Source of the DNA: Acidobacteriota bacterium
GTDB lineage: Bacteria; Acidobacteriota; Blastocatellia; Pyrinomonadales; Pyrinomonadaceae
Assembly: GCA_020199835.1 (NCBI GenBank)
Contig: JAIVJV010000011.1
Span: 151,006-215,005, forward strand
Direction: 5' to 3'
Length of the DNA stretch: 64,000 nucleotides
Shown: positions 30,130 to 39,426 of the stretch, in pieces
Layout of the letters: the number at the start of each line of letters is the position of its first letter
How positions within the stretch are numbered: the first letter of the stretch is position 1
Position numbers and translations under genes: made by a program
The notes under the pieces: generated by a model
The model's input: only the letters and a program-made list of their open reading frames with translations
Database searches by the model: none
What the model was told of the DNA's origin: nothing

Positions 30130-31073
30130 CACACGCCCGGTAGCTTTTCCTGAAGTGGTGGCGCGATGGATACGCGATCGCGACCGGAGTTCTTCGAAAC
30201 GTACAACGCACGATCGCTCGCGGAGTACAACGTCCGCTCGGAAGTGGCGCTCTCGGGACAACTCGCCACTCCGATGCTCACCGTCACCGTTCCAACCTCA
30301 TCGACACGTCGCGAGCTGAGCACCGCTCGCAAACGTTCAGCCGCAACCGCGGCCTTTTGTACATCGACACCCGCGAGCAGCAGCGCAAACTCCTCGCCAC
30401 CGAGACGCGCCGCCGTGTCGTTATCTCGCGAAACCTCTTTCAACGTTTGCGCGATCTGACGTATCACAGCGTCACCGGCGGGATGACCAAACTGGTCGTT
30501 GATCCGTTTCAGATGATCGATGTCCAACATGAGTAACGAGCACGGCATGCGATAACGCCGCCAGCGTTCCACTTCGCGCGCAAGCGCAACGCGAAAACGG
30601 CGACGATTCGCGAGACCAGTCAACGCATCGAGATCTGCATCGGATTTCAACTGATCGATCTTTTGTCTGAGTGCGACGAGCTGCTGCGTTCTCTCGATTA
30701 GCAGATCAAACTCCAGCGGCAACTCAAAATAATCAAACGCGCCTTCGAGCAACGCAGCATGCCGAATCTCGACTGTGGCCGGCTGCGACCCGGCAAGCAC
30801 GAGCGGAATGCCGTCGTCAGACTGGGCCAACATCCGCGCGAGTTCCCTGATTCTCAAATTACGGGCCGCTGGATTCGCCACGACCAGATGCGGTCGCGAT
30901 CGTTGCAGTGAAACCATTGCCGCGGCGCCGTTTGCGACGCCCACGACAGTCATACCACGCGCGGTAATTGCTTCCACAAACGGCGTCTGGCTGTCGTCAG
31001 TGATCAGCAGCACGCGCCCGCGCGCCCGTTCATTTGTTTTTGCCGAGTTTCGTTTTTCTGCGCGCGCACTCAT
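30129..31073 (-). CDS. Diguanylate cyclase with degenerate receiver domain
   Basis: 314-residue protein: a receiver-like fold (about residues 18-135), linker helix, then GGDEF domain from [10 protein letters not shown] (149 on). The active site is GGEEF (225-229), with inhibitory I-site RDND (216-219) exactly five residues ahead, and [15 protein letters not shown] intact, so it should make cyclic di-GMP. The receiver keeps TDD (25-27) but has asparagine 67 (VVANP) where the phosphorylated aspartate should be and lacks the KP lysine, so it is probably not phosphorylated. ATG 31073 has AGG upstream. It sits between trpF and trpB and overlaps the latter; the 107-nt gap upstream is the largest within the trp part. 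Confidence 0.9.
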   Translation of the reverse strand: MSARAEKRNSAKTNERARGRVLLITDDSQTPFVEAITARGMTVVGVANGAAAMVSLQRSRPHLVVANPAARNLRIRELARMLAQSDDGIPLVLAGSQPATVEIRHAALLEGAFDYFELPLEFDLLIERTQQLVALRQKIDQLKSDADLDALTGLANRRRFRVALAREVERWRRYRMPCSLLMLDIDHLKRINDQFGHPAGDAVIRQIAQTLKEVSRDNDTAARLGGEEFALLLAGVDVQKAAVAAERLRAVLSSRRVDEVGTVTVSIGVASCPESATSERTLYSASDRALYVSKNSGRDRVSIAPPLQEKLPGV

Positions 31074-31180
31074 AGTCAGACCTGGAGGGGCCAACGCATC
31101 GAATAAGTTTGTTCGGGGAGGATGTTCTGATTTTAGATTTTGGGGCAAGACTTAGAATACTCCGCGACTGTGGGGCAGCG

Positions 31181-31795
31181 TCAAGACTGCACGCTGCGCA
31201 CCGCATTTACAAAGGCCCGAACACGTTCATGGTTCTTTTTTCCGAGTCTGATTTCCAAAGAACTGCATGCGTCGACAGCGTACGGACGAACCCGCGTGAT
31301 GGCTTCAGCGACGTTTTCGGGCGAAAGACCGCCAGCGAGAAAGAGTTTCGGAACTGACGAGGTTGCGCGTTGCGCGATGGACCAGTCGAACACGCGGCCC
31401 GTGCCGCCGTGCAATAGATCGTCTTTGGAGTCGAGCATGATCGCGTCGACTTCATACGCGTTGAAATTTAAATTATTTGCGGCGCCGAACGCTTTGATAA
31501 CGTAGTTTCCCTCCATTTCTCGGCAGTACTCGGGCGACTCATCACCGTGTAGCTGTACCGCGGAAAGTCCGGCTTCGTCGACAATTCGACCCACCGAGTA
31601 AAGATCTTCGTTAACAAACACGCCTACTTTCAAAACCGACGCGGGAAGCTGATCAATGATCGCACGCGCGTCGTGCGGGGTTATGTAACGCGGACTCGGC
31701 CGGTAGAAATTAAAACCCAACGCATCCGCGCCCGCTTCAACCGCAGCGTGCGCGTCGTTTGGGTTTGTGATACCGCACACCTTCACCAAGGTCAT
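31181..31795 (-). CDS. trpF: Phosphoribosylanthranilate isomerase
   Basis: 204-residue TIM barrel performing the Amadori rearrangement of N-(5'-phosphoribosyl)anthranilate. Catalytic cysteine in VKVCGITNPND at the N-terminus, the LGFNFYRPSPRYI loop, catalytic aspartate in IMLDSKDD, and the phosphate site AGGLSPENV plus SSLEIRLGKK. Its ATG overlaps the trpC stop by 4 nt. Single-domain, so TrpC and TrpF are separate here, unlike the enterobacterial fusion. Confidence 0.96.
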   Translation of the reverse strand: MTLVKVCGITNPNDAHAAVEAGADALGFNFYRPSPRYITPHDARAIIDQLPASVLKVGVFVNEDLYSVGRIVDEAGLSAVQLHGDESPEYCREMEGNYVIKAFGAANNLNFNAYEVDAIMLDSKDDLLHGGTGRVFDWSIAQRATSSVPKLFLAGGLSPENVAEAITRVRPYAVDACSSLEIRLGKKNHERVRAFVNAVRSVQS

Positions 31796-32577
31796 GATCT
31801 TAAATGCCGAAGCGCGGCCTCCGGATCACGCGCGCGCATCAACGACTCACCGATTAAAAATCCGTTAAATCCCTGTTCCCTTAACCGTCGCAAATCGGCG
31901 CTCTCGCGTAGTCCACTTTCACTAACCAACAACGCACGAGGTGGCGCGAGCGGCGCGAGTTTCAACGACGTCTCGAGCGACACTTCAAACGTGCGCAAGT
32001 TTCGATTGTTTACACCGATCAGTGTCGCTCCCGATCCCGCAGCCCGATCCATTTCTTTTTCGTTATGCACTTCTACTAGCGCATCCATTCTTAACTCGTC
32101 TTCTGCCACACGGCGCAACGACTCGAGCTGCCGATCATCCAACGCCGCGACAATCAACAAAACCGCGTCTGCGCGCGCCACCGCAGACTCGTAGACCTGG
32201 TACTCGTCAAACACAAAATCCTTGCGCAACACCGGCAGATCTACAGAACGCTTAGCGGTACGCAAATCCGCCAACGAACCGTCAAAGTAGTCTTCTTCCG
32301 TCAGAATCGAAAGCGCAGCGGCGCGGCCTGCCTGATAGCTCCGTACAATTGACGCCAGGTCCGCATCCTCGCGGATCACACCTTTGGACGGCGAACGTCG
32401 TTTGAACTCAGCGATGATATTGATGCCATCGTTTTCCAGCGCGCTCCGAAACGCGTGCGGCCGCGAGAGCGAAATCGTATCAACAGCCTCTTGCCGTAAC
32501 TGCTCCAATGGCTCGACTCGCTTCGCCTCAGCGACTCGTTCCCGCTTCTTCGCGATGATTTGCGAGAGTATGTCCAT
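31792..32577 (-). CDS. trpC: Indole-3-glycerol phosphate synthase
   Basis: 261-residue TIM barrel closing the indole ring. N-terminal ILSQIIAKKRERVAEAK, catalytic IIAEFKRRSPSKGVI (the lysine), EDYFDGSLADL, DFVFDEYQVYE (second catalytic lysine replaced in context by RKDF), IGVNNRNLRTFEV and the phosphate-site SESGL. Length is normal. 8 nt after trpD and 4-nt overlap with trpF. Confidence 0.96.
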   Translation of the reverse strand: MDILSQIIAKKRERVAEAKRVEPLEQLRQEAVDTISLSRPHAFRSALENDGINIIAEFKRRSPSKGVIREDADLASIVRSYQAGRAAALSILTEEDYFDGSLADLRTAKRSVDLPVLRKDFVFDEYQVYESAVARADAVLLIVAALDDRQLESLRRVAEDELRMDALVEVHNEKEMDRAAGSGATLIGVNNRNLRTFEVSLETSLKLAPLAPPRALLVSESGLRESADLRRLREQGFNGFLIGESLMRARDPEAALRHLRS

Positions 32578-32585
32578 AGAACGAG

Positions 32586-33605
32586 TCAGTTCGTAGCCTC
32601 GATCAAACTTTCCAACTTCGCCAGCGCCGCGCCACTGTCAATCGCTTCCGCTGCACGCGTCGCCCCCTCGCGTAAATCCGCAACAACACCACCAAGCAGC
32701 AACGCCGCGCCCGCAGTCATAACGACGAGCGCGCGCGCTTCATCATCGCGTTTTCCTTCCAGGACCGCACGCACGATCACGGCATTCGCTTCCGTGTCGC
32801 CGCCGCGCAAGTGATCCAGATCGCGAACCTCCAAACCAAAATCGTGCGGCGCGATCTCAAACGTTCTCACTTCACCATCGCGCGCTTCGGCAACGTGAGT
32901 CTTGCCCGCGAGCGTGATCTCATCGAGACCGTCTTCACCGTGGACCACCCAAGCGTGTTCAGTTCCGAGCGCCGCCAGCACACGCGCCAATCGTTCCGCG
33001 AGATCGCGACGAAACACGCCGATGATCTGCCGCGGCGCGCCGGCCGGATTACTCAACGGCCCCAGCAAATTGAAAGTCGTGTGAATGCCGAGCTGTCGTC
33101 GAATGCCTGCCACGCGGGCGGTCGCGCCGTGATAAAGCGGTGCGAACATGAAACAGATACCGATCTCGTTGAGCGAGTTTTCCGAAACTAACGGGATTGC
33201 CGAAACATTGACGCCTAAGGCCGTCAGCAGATCCGCGCTACCCGATTTGCTACTTGCAGCGCGATTGCCATGTTTCGCCACCGGCAACCCGGCGCCTGCG
33301 ATCACGAAGGCCGCGGCAGTTGAGATGTTGAACGTCTTCGCTCGACTCGATCCAGTTCCCGCAGTGTCGATGAAACACGAATGCCTCGCATTGACGCGAA
33401 CGGCACGTGCGCGAAGGCCGCTCGCCATTCCCGTCAGCTCCTCGACCGTCTCGCCCTTCGCCGCCAGGGCAACCAGCGTTGCGGCGATCTGCGCGTCCGT
33501 CGCTTCGGCGTCAAGCAGCGACTCGAGCAGTTGCTCCGCTTCGTCGCGACTCAGATCCTCGCGACGAACGAGACGAGCGATGAATGGTGTTAAGCCTTGG
33601 GCCAT
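32586..33605 (-). CDS. trpD: Anthranilate phosphoribosyltransferase
   Basis: 339-residue enzyme transferring phosphoribose from PRPP to anthranilate. PRPP loop DTAGTGSSRAKTFNIST (near residue 82), GLPVAKHGNRAASSKSGSADLL for anthranilate and Mg, FMFAPLYH, and VVHGEDGLDEIT late in the protein. Stand-alone, not fused to TrpG. Gap to trpG is 12 nt and to trpC 8 nt. Confidence 0.96.
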   Translation of the reverse strand: MAQGLTPFIARLVRREDLSRDEAEQLLESLLDAEATDAQIAATLVALAAKGETVEELTGMASGLRARAVRVNARHSCFIDTAGTGSSRAKTFNISTAAAFVIAGAGLPVAKHGNRAASSKSGSADLLTALGVNVSAIPLVSENSLNEIGICFMFAPLYHGATARVAGIRRQLGIHTTFNLLGPLSNPAGAPRQIIGVFRRDLAERLARVLAALGTEHAWVVHGEDGLDEITLAGKTHVAEARDGEVRTFEIAPHDFGLEVRDLDHLRGGDTEANAVIVRAVLEGKRDDEARALVVMTAGAALLLGGVVADLREGATRAAEAIDSGAALAKLESLIEATN

Positions 33606-33617
33606 GTGACGTGAGGT

Positions 33618-34184
33618 CTACAACTTCAAAAAGTTAGCGAGCAATTGTTTGCCTTCGGAAGTCAGGATCGATTCGGGATGAAACTGCACGCCTTCAACTC
33701 TCAGTTCGCGATGGCGCAAACCCATGATGACGTCGTCCGCGGTGTGCGCCGAGATCTCCAGCGACGACGGCAACGACTCCTTCTCAACAATCAGCGAATG
33801 ATAACGTCCCGCCTGAAAACGATCCGTCAGTCCCGCGAAGATCGTTTTGCCGTCGTGAATAACCTCCGACGACTTGCCGTGCATCAACTCGGGCGCGCGG
33901 ATTACACGACCGCCAAAAGCCTGCCCAATCGCCTGATGACCGAGACAAACGCCAAGTAACGGAACTTTGCCTGCCAGGCGCTCAATCACTTCCAACGAGA
34001 CGCCCGCGGTGTCCGGCGTGCCTGGTCCAGGTGAAATAACGATTCGTTCGGGACGCAACTCGGATACGATCTGCTGCACCGTGACGCGATCATTGCGCCG
34101 CACTTCAACCGTCTCGCCCAACTCGCCGAGGTACTGCACGAGGTTGTAAGTGAACGAATCGTAGTTGTCGATAACCAGCAGCAT
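33618..34184 (-). CDS. trpG: Anthranilate synthase component II (glutamine amidotransferase)
   Basis: 188-residue class-I glutaminase giving ammonia to Trp[20 protein letters not shown] opens the protein; [12 protein letters not shown] forms the oxyanion region, the nucleophile is in [12 protein letters not shown], and the His/Glu pair lies in VQFHPES. ATG 34184 shares its A with the stop of the ankyrin gene (TGATG). A PabA role in folate synthesis may be shared, as is common for this subunit. Confidence 0.96.
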   Translation of the reverse strand: MLLVIDNYDSFTYNLVQYLGELGETVEVRRNDRVTVQQIVSELRPERIVISPGPGTPDTAGVSLEVIERLAGKVPLLGVCLGHQAIGQAFGGRVIRAPELMHGKSSEVIHDGKTIFAGLTDRFQAGRYHSLIVEKESLPSSLEISAHTADDVIMGLRHRELRVEGVQFHPESILTSEGKQLLANFLKL

Positions 34185-34987
34185 CAGCGCTTTCCTTTTA
34201 ACACCTGGACCACCTTCTCGCGATTGTTTCGCACGGCCCACTCCGCCGCGGTGATGCCGTCGTTGTCTTTCAACGACGCGTCCGCGCCGCGACTCAACAA
34301 AAGCCGCACCGCCTCATCGTGGCCATAAACCGCTGCCCACATCAACGGCGTTCCGCCCACGCGGTTTTTCACGTTCGGATTCGCTCCTTTGTCCAGCAAC
34401 AGACGAATGATCTCGACGTTGCCTGTGTTCGCCGCGCCGTGCAACGCGGTGTCGCCGTCATTGTCCTGCGCGGTCACATCAGCGCCACGCGCCAGCAGCT
34501 TTTCGACACGCTCTTTGTTGTCGCGCCACACGAAGGCCATCAACGCGGGCCGGCCGTTCAATCCTTTGTTGTTGGGATCGAGCTGCGGATGATTCAACAG
34601 AGCATCGACGACTTCTTCGTACATTGCTTCGAGCGCATGACTCAATGCGGTGTAGCCACGGTTGTCTTTCACGTTTGGATCGACGCCGCGAGCCAACAAC
34701 ACGTTGACGAGTTCAAGATCGCCGCGCGCCGCCGCCGAGATCAAAACCGTGCGGCCGTCGTTGTTCTGCGCGTTGGGATTGATGCCCGCCTCGAAGAACA
34801 TGTTGATCGCCTGCAGGTCGCGCGCCTGCGCCGCCGCGAAGAAACTCTTTTCATCAAACTCGTAACCGCGCAGTTTGAGTAACTGCTGCGCCGCTTCCGG
34901 TCTGGGTTTCCGCGAATCGCTTTCCCCGCAGCCCGCGAAAGCGAGCAAAACGGCGACGCTCAGGAAATAGAAAATTACTTTGGGCAT
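34184..34987 (-). CDS. Ankyrin-repeat lipoprotein
   Basis: 267-residue protein with a lipoprotein signal: hydrophobic [15 protein letters not shown], the cysteine at residue 20 being the likely acylated residue. From about residue 50 on come at least six 30-33-residue ankyrin repeats with the G-x-TALxxAA and LLxxGAxPNxxD pattern, e.g. [13 protein letters not shown] and [12 protein letters not shown]. It should be a periplasmic or outer-membrane-bound protein-binding scaffold. Its placement between the cyclophilin gene (13-nt overlap) and trpG (1-nt overlap) inside the trp genes is unexpected; no link to tryptophan synthesis is evident. Confidence 0.88.
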   Translation of the reverse strand: MPKVIFYFLSVAVLLAFAGCGESDSRKPRPEAAQQLLKLRGYEFDEKSFFAAAQARDLQAINMFFEAGINPNAQNNDGRTVLISAAARGDLELVNVLLARGVDPNVKDNRGYTALSHALEAMYEEVVDALLNHPQLDPNNKGLNGRPALMAFVWRDNKERVEKLLARGADVTAQDNDGDTALHGAANTGNVEIIRLLLDKGANPNVKNRVGGTPLMWAAVYGHDEAVRLLLSRGADASLKDNDGITAAEWAVRNNREKVVQVLKGKR

Positions 34988-35598
34988 GGCGCTACAACCG
35001 CACGATTGATCTTTACGGGTTTGTCCGGTTTGTCGCCCACGACCGGTGCCTGGTTGATCGCGTCAACCACTTCCATTCCTTTCGTGACCTGGCCGAACGC
35101 CGAAAACTTGCTGTTGAGATGCGGCGCTTCGTTAACGAGGATGAAGAAATGTGTGGTGGCGCTGTATGGTTCATTGGTGCGGGCCATTGAAACGATGCCA
35201 CGCACGTGTTTGACGAGTCCGATTTCGTCAGGCAATTTGCGGGTCATTCGTTTTGCGAGTTCAGCGTTCCACTTCTCGCTCGTCTGAAGATTACCGCCCT
35301 GGACCACGAAGTTTTTCACGACGCGGCTAAACGTGGTGGTGTCGAGTGAGCCCGTGGCTACGAGGTTGAGAAAGTTGCGTACGGCTTCAGGGGCGACGTT
35401 GGGCATCATGGCCATTTCGATCGCGCCGATTTCTGTTTCGAGTGTGACGCACTGGCTGGCGAGTTTTTCAAGTGATGCGCCGTCGAATGGGTCGGCCGTT
35501 TCGGTCGGTGCCGACGTAGTCCGGGTGTTGACCTTTTTTGGGAGGTCTTGAGCCACGGACAAAAGCCAGATAAAAGAAACACAAATTAGGTACTTCAC
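34975..35598 (-). CDS. Exported cyclophilin-type peptidyl-prolyl isomerase
   Basis: 207-residue protein with an N-terminal signal sequence (MKYLICVSFIWLLSVAQ) and a cyclophilin domain from about residue 52: VTLETEIGAIEMAM, the loop TTFSRVVKNFVVQGGN with the catalytic arginine, and the substrate pocket SATTHFFILVNEAPHLN and FSAFGQVTKGMEVVD. The usual DGFxxxxFHR start is shortened to DTTTFSR. Function: proline isomerisation of envelope proteins. Overlaps trpE by 4 nt and the ankyrin gene by 13. Confidence 0.92.
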   Translation of the reverse strand: MKYLICVSFIWLLSVAQDLPKKVNTRTTSAPTETADPFDGASLEKLASQCVTLETEIGAIEMAMMPNVAPEAVRNFLNLVATGSLDTTTFSRVVKNFVVQGGNLQTSEKWNAELAKRMTRKLPDEIGLVKHVRGIVSMARTNEPYSATTHFFILVNEAPHLNSKFSAFGQVTKGMEVVDAINQAPVVGDKPDKPVKINRAVVAPCPK

Positions 35599-37106
35599 AA
35601 CCCTCTCTCCGCCATCTCTATCGCGCGAAACATCGCGCGCGCCTTGTTCACAGTTTCTGCATACTCATGCTCGGGAACGGAATCGGCGACGATGCCGGCG
35701 CCCGCCTGGACCGACGCTTCGCCGTCGCGCAGCACGATCGTACGGATCGCGATGCACGAGTCGAGGTTGTCGGCGTAATCAAAATACAAAACCGAGCCGG
35801 CATAAATGCCGCGTCGATCGGGTTCGAGCTCGCGAATGATCTCCATCGCGCGAATCTTCGGCGCGCCCGAGACGGTGCCGGCCGGAAAGCACGACGCGAG
35901 CGCGTCGAAGCGATCCAAACCGTCGCGCAGACGCGAACGCAAACTCGTCTCGAGATGCTGCACGTGAGAATAACGCTCGACCGTCATCAGGTTTTCGACT
36001 TTCACTGAGCCGTAGTCGGAAACACGTCCGAGATCGTTGCGGCCGAGATCCACGAGCATCATGTGTTCCGCGACTTCCTTCTCGTCTGTCTTCAGATCCT
36101 CGCTCAGCATCAAGTCTTCGGTCTCGGTCGCACCGCGTTTGCGCGTGCCGGCGATCGGACGATAGTCAAGACGCTGGCCGTGACAGCGTACGAGCATCTC
36201 CGGTGAAGCGCCGATCACAGTTTCATCGCCGGCGCGCAGGAAGAACATGTAAGGCGAAGGATTGATCGCGCGCAGCGCACGATAGATCTGCAACGCTTCG
36301 CCACTGAATTTTGCGGAGAACCTTTGCGACAGAACGACCTGGTAACAATCACCCGCGGCGATGTACTCCTTGACGCGCCGAACGCCGTCTTCGAAAGCGC
36401 GTCTGGTCCAGTTTGATTGCAGCGAAAGATTTTTGGAGTTGTCGCTGCGGATTGGCGGCCGTGTTGGCGGCGTGTCGCCCTCGAAGATCGTTTTTTCCAC
36501 TTCGAGCGTCCGCGCGACTGCTTCGTCGTAGAGTTGGCGCAGTCGTTGGTGGCTGCCTTGCGCCTCTTCTGTGAGCACGATCGAGACGATCTCCAGCCGT
36601 TGTTTGACGCGATCGAAAGCGATCACCGTGCGGTAGAACATCCACAGAGCGTCGGTTGGGCCATTGAGTGGCTGTGTTTCGTCGGTGCGAAGCGCGGGTT
36701 CAAACCATTGGGCCGCGTCGTAGCAGACGTAACCAACCGCGCCGCCGGCGAACGGAACGAGTCCCGGGCGGCGTGCGAGTGAACGGTTGCGAAAGTAATC
36801 GCGGACCCATTCGGTAGCGACGACGGGAATTGATTCGGTCTCGCCGTTGCGTTCGATGAATGTTTGAAATCCCTGGCCGCGGACGACCATCTCCGGATCC
36901 GCTCCGAGGAATGAATAACGCGCGATGCGTTCGCCGCCTTCGACGGATTCCAGCAGAAACGAGTAACGCGAGTTGCCGGCGATACGCATGAATGCACCGA
37001 CCGGCGTGTGAAGATCGGCGAGCACGGATCGCACCACGGGCACCACATTCCCCTGTCGTGCCTCGCGTTCAAACGCCTCGAAAGATGAGGGTTGCAGATC
37101 GAGCAT
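35595..37106 (-). CDS. trpE: Anthranilate synthase component I
   Basis: 503-residue chorismate-using enzyme making anthranilate with TrpG. The N-terminal half carries the LLES(VEGGER) motif that binds tryptophan for feedback inhibition; the C-terminal chorismate-binding domain shows VVLSQRFSAKFSG, ASPEMLVRC, PIAGTRKRGAT, EHMMLVDLGRNDLGRV and the catalytic FPAGTVSGAPKIRAMEII. ATG 37106 was chosen over the 37175 extension, which would overlap the SDR gene. Gap of 25 nt from that gene; coupled to the cyclophilin by overlap. Confidence 0.96.
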   Translation of the reverse strand: MLDLQPSSFEAFEREARQGNVVPVVRSVLADLHTPVGAFMRIAGNSRYSFLLESVEGGERIARYSFLGADPEMVVRGQGFQTFIERNGETESIPVVATEWVRDYFRNRSLARRPGLVPFAGGAVGYVCYDAAQWFEPALRTDETQPLNGPTDALWMFYRTVIAFDRVKQRLEIVSIVLTEEAQGSHQRLRQLYDEAVARTLEVEKTIFEGDTPPTRPPIRSDNSKNLSLQSNWTRRAFEDGVRRVKEYIAAGDCYQVVLSQRFSAKFSGEALQIYRALRAINPSPYMFFLRAGDETVIGASPEMLVRCHGQRLDYRPIAGTRKRGATETEDLMLSEDLKTDEKEVAEHMMLVDLGRNDLGRVSDYGSVKVENLMTVERYSHVQHLETSLRSRLRDGLDRFDALASCFPAGTVSGAPKIRAMEIIRELEPDRRGIYAGSVLYFDYADNLDSCIAIRTIVLRDGEASVQAGAGIVADSVPEHEYAETVNKARAMFRAIEMAERGL

Positions 37107-37131
37107 GTTTTTGATCCGCGTAACGTGTGAG

Positions 37132-37917
37132 TTACAACGGGCGGTTCGTGGAGAGCCAGTGGCCGCCATCCACAACTAAAATGACACCATTAATGAAACT
37201 CGCCGCATCCGAACAAATAAACAGCGCCGCCTTTTCGATATCGGCGATGCGCCCAAACCGCCCAATCGGCACAAGCTTTTTCAGTTTCTCTTTCAATGGC
37301 TCAGGCACAAGCCGTTGCATCCCTTCCGTATCTTCGATTGGACCAGGCGCGATCGCATTGACGCGAATCCCATACCGTCCCCACTCGACAGCGAGATTCC
37401 GCGTCAACGCATCCACCCCAGCCTTCGCCGCCGAAACGTGAAGCTGCATCGGCGTGCCGAGATAATGCAGCGTCGCACTGATGTTCAAAATCTGCCCGCG
37501 ATGCTCCTTGAGTTGCGCAAACGCCGCGCGACAAACGTTGAACGTTCCTTTCAAGTCGATATCGACCACCGTGCCGAAACCATTCGGCGACAACTCCTCC
37601 GCCGCGCAAAGAAAATTCCCGGCAGCGCCATTCACAACGATGTCAATCTTCCCAAACGCTTCAATCGTCTGCGCTATTGCGCTTTCAACCTGGTCCGGCT
37701 GCCGCACGTCAGCAGCGACCGGAATCGCCTTGCCCCCATTCGCGTTAATCGCATCCGCCGCCCGCTGCAGGTGTTCCATCTTCCGGCTCGCGAGCGCCAC
37801 ACTCGCGCCCGCCTCGGCAAACGCCCGCGCGATGCCGCCAGTGATCCCCGTTCCGCCACCCGTCACAAACGCGACGTGCCCGTGCAAAACTCCATCAGCA
37901 AAAATTGTTTGACTCAT
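37132..37917 (-). CDS. Short-chain dehydrogenase/reductase, 2,4-dienoyl-CoA-reductase-like
   Basis: 261-residue Rossmann protein. NADPH motif TGGGTGITGGIARAF, NGAAGNFLC where most SDRs have NNAG, and HVSAAKAGVDALTRNLAVEWG, in which the usual YxxxK is replaced by SxxxK; these three features are the hallmark of 2,4-dienoyl-CoA reductase (DECR2/FadH-SDR) proteins. C-terminal FICSDAASFINGVILVVDGGHWL also fits. Expected reaction: NADPH reduction of 2,4-dienoyl-CoA in degradation of unsaturated fatty acids. It links hisA (4-nt overlap) and trpE (25-nt gap), an odd place for a beta-oxidation enzyme. Confidence 0.87.
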   Translation of the reverse strand: MSQTIFADGVLHGHVAFVTGGGTGITGGIARAFAEAGASVALASRKMEHLQRAADAINANGGKAIPVAADVRQPDQVESAIAQTIEAFGKIDIVVNGAAGNFLCAAEELSPNGFGTVVDIDLKGTFNVCRAAFAQLKEHRGQILNISATLHYLGTPMQLHVSAAKAGVDALTRNLAVEWGRYGIRVNAIAPGPIEDTEGMQRLVPEPLKEKLKKLVPIGRFGRIADIEKAALFICSDAASFINGVILVVDGGHWLSTNRPL

Positions 37918-38645
37918 TGTGAGTTTGCGATCCGTACCGCCTCTTCCAGTTTGAATTTTCCTTCGTACAAAGCTTTGCCCACGATAACACTGTCGAGCAG
38001 CGGCTCATTCAAATCGCGCAAGCGCTTGATATCGTCGAGACTCGAAACACCACCAGAAGCCGTCACATGCACGTTCGCCGCACGCACTACCGCGAGTGTC
38101 TGCTCAACGTTTGGACCAGTGAGCATTCCATCGCGAGCGATATCCGTGTAAACGATGCGCTCGACACCACAACCAGCCACGACGCGCGCAAGCTCGACGG
38201 CCATCACACGCGTCGCCGTTTCCCAACCACGCGTCATGACGTGACCATCGCGCGCATCAATCCCCACACATACCTTCGATCCGAACCGATCCACAAATCC
38301 ACGCAAATGCGCGGGCGATTCAGCCGCGACCGTCCCTAAGACCACGCGCGCAGTGCCGAGCTCTAACAGGTGCTGCACCTCTTCACGCGAACGAATGCCG
38401 CCACCAAACTCGATCGGCACCTCCACCGCTTCAACGATCTTCGCGAGCACCGTGCGATTGCGCGATTCACCACCCTGAAACGCGCCGTCGAGATCCACCA
38501 CGTGAATCATCTCCGCGCCCGCGTCCGCAAAACTCTGCGCGACCGCAACCGGATTCTCGTCGTACACGGTAACGTCAGCCTTGCGTCCCTGCGTCAAACG
38601 CACGCAGCGCCCGTTCTTCAAATCAATCGCCGGAATAATCTGCAT
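37914..38645 (-). CDS. hisA: ProFAR isomerase
   Basis: 243-residue TIM barrel with the two-fold half-barrel repeat; isomerises ProFAR to [20 protein letters not shown] supplies the first catalytic aspartate (Asp8); VVDLDGAFQGG, FGGGIRSREE, IVYTDIARDGMLTGP with the second aspartate, and TASGGVSSLDD follow. ATG 38645 is the family start. It overlaps the end of hisN by 23 nt and the SDR start by 4. Confidence 0.97.
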   Translation of the reverse strand: MQIIPAIDLKNGRCVRLTQGRKADVTVYDENPVAVAQSFADAGAEMIHVVDLDGAFQGGESRNRTVLAKIVEAVEVPIEFGGGIRSREEVQHLLELGTARVVLGTVAAESPAHLRGFVDRFGSKVCVGIDARDGHVMTRGWETATRVMAVELARVVAGCGVERIVYTDIARDGMLTGPNVEQTLAVVRAANVHVTASGGVSSLDDIKRLRDLNEPLLDSVIVGKALYEGKFKLEEAVRIANSQ

Positions 38646-39426
38646 CTTTGTTTTCCACCACCGCCATAACTTCAGCGAACAACGCTCCATTCGTCGCGAT
38701 CGAGTTGCCGCCGCTGATCGTCTTCACGCCACGCCAGTCGGTAAACGTGCCGCCGGCCTCCTCCATGATCGGCAACAACGGAGCACAGTCCCACAAGTTC
38801 ATCACCGGATCGAGCATTACATCCGCGCGGCCCGTCGCCACGAGGACGTAACCGTAACAATCACCCCAGGTGCGACTCGACTTTGCGCGCTGTTGCAGCA
38901 ACTCCACCGCACGCCCGAATCCGTAACGAGCGCAAGCGTTAAAATCAGTAGACAACAACAATGCCTTTTCGAGACGGTCAATGGTCGAAACACGCGCGGG
39001 CACGCCGTTCAAGAAACAGCCACAACCTTTCGCCGCCGCAACCACCTCATTTAACGCCGGAATATTAACCACGCCGACGCTCGACTCGCCTTCCATTTCG
39101 AGCGCTATCAACACGCCGTAAAACGGCACGCCGTGTACAAAGGCAAACGTGCCATCGATCGGATCCACGATCCAGCGGCGGCCCGAGCGTCCTTTATGTT
39201 CGCCTTCCTCTTCACCCAGGACACCGTCATCCGGAAAACGTTCCGCGATCTGCCGCCGCAGATACGCTTCCGCCTCGCGATCTGCAACCGTGACGTAACT
39301 GCCGTCTGACTTTGTAGTGGTCTCCGGCTGTTTGCGGAAGTAGTTCAACGATAAGTCACCAGCGCCGCGCGCGAGTGCGACCGCGAATTCCAGCAGCTCG
39401 TTCAGTTCTTTTTTACTTGCCGTCAC
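38623..39426 (-). CDS. hisN: Histidinol-phosphate phosphatase of the inositol monophosphatase family
   Basis: 267-residue Mg-dependent phosphatase. Metal ligands: GEEEGEHKG and the key [20 protein letters not shown] (about residues 85-104), and the C-terminal [17 protein letters not shown]. The [22 protein letters not shown] segment is characteristic of HisN, and the gene sits between hisIE and hisA, completing the pathway where hisB is monofunctional. Start is GTG 39426, overlapping hisIE by 14 nt. Confidence 0.93.
   Translation of the reverse strand: MTASKKELNELLEFAVALARGAGDLSLNYFRKQPETTTKSDGSYVTVADREAEAYLRRQIAERFPDDGVLGEEEGEHKGRSGRRWIVDPIDGTFAFVHGVPFYGVLIALEMEGESSVGVVNIPALNEVVAAAKGCGCFLNGVPARVSTIDRLEKALLLSTDFNACARYGFGRAVELLQQRAKSSRTWGDCYGYVLVATGRADVMLDPVMNLWDCAPLLPIMEEAGGTFTDWRGVKTISGGNSIATNGALFAEVMAVVENKDADYSGD

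Noticed and set aside
31074..31180. Promoter ahead of the GGDEF gene (TTGACG..TATTCT)
   Set aside because: Spacing is 19 nt and the -10 is poor; not strong enough to list.
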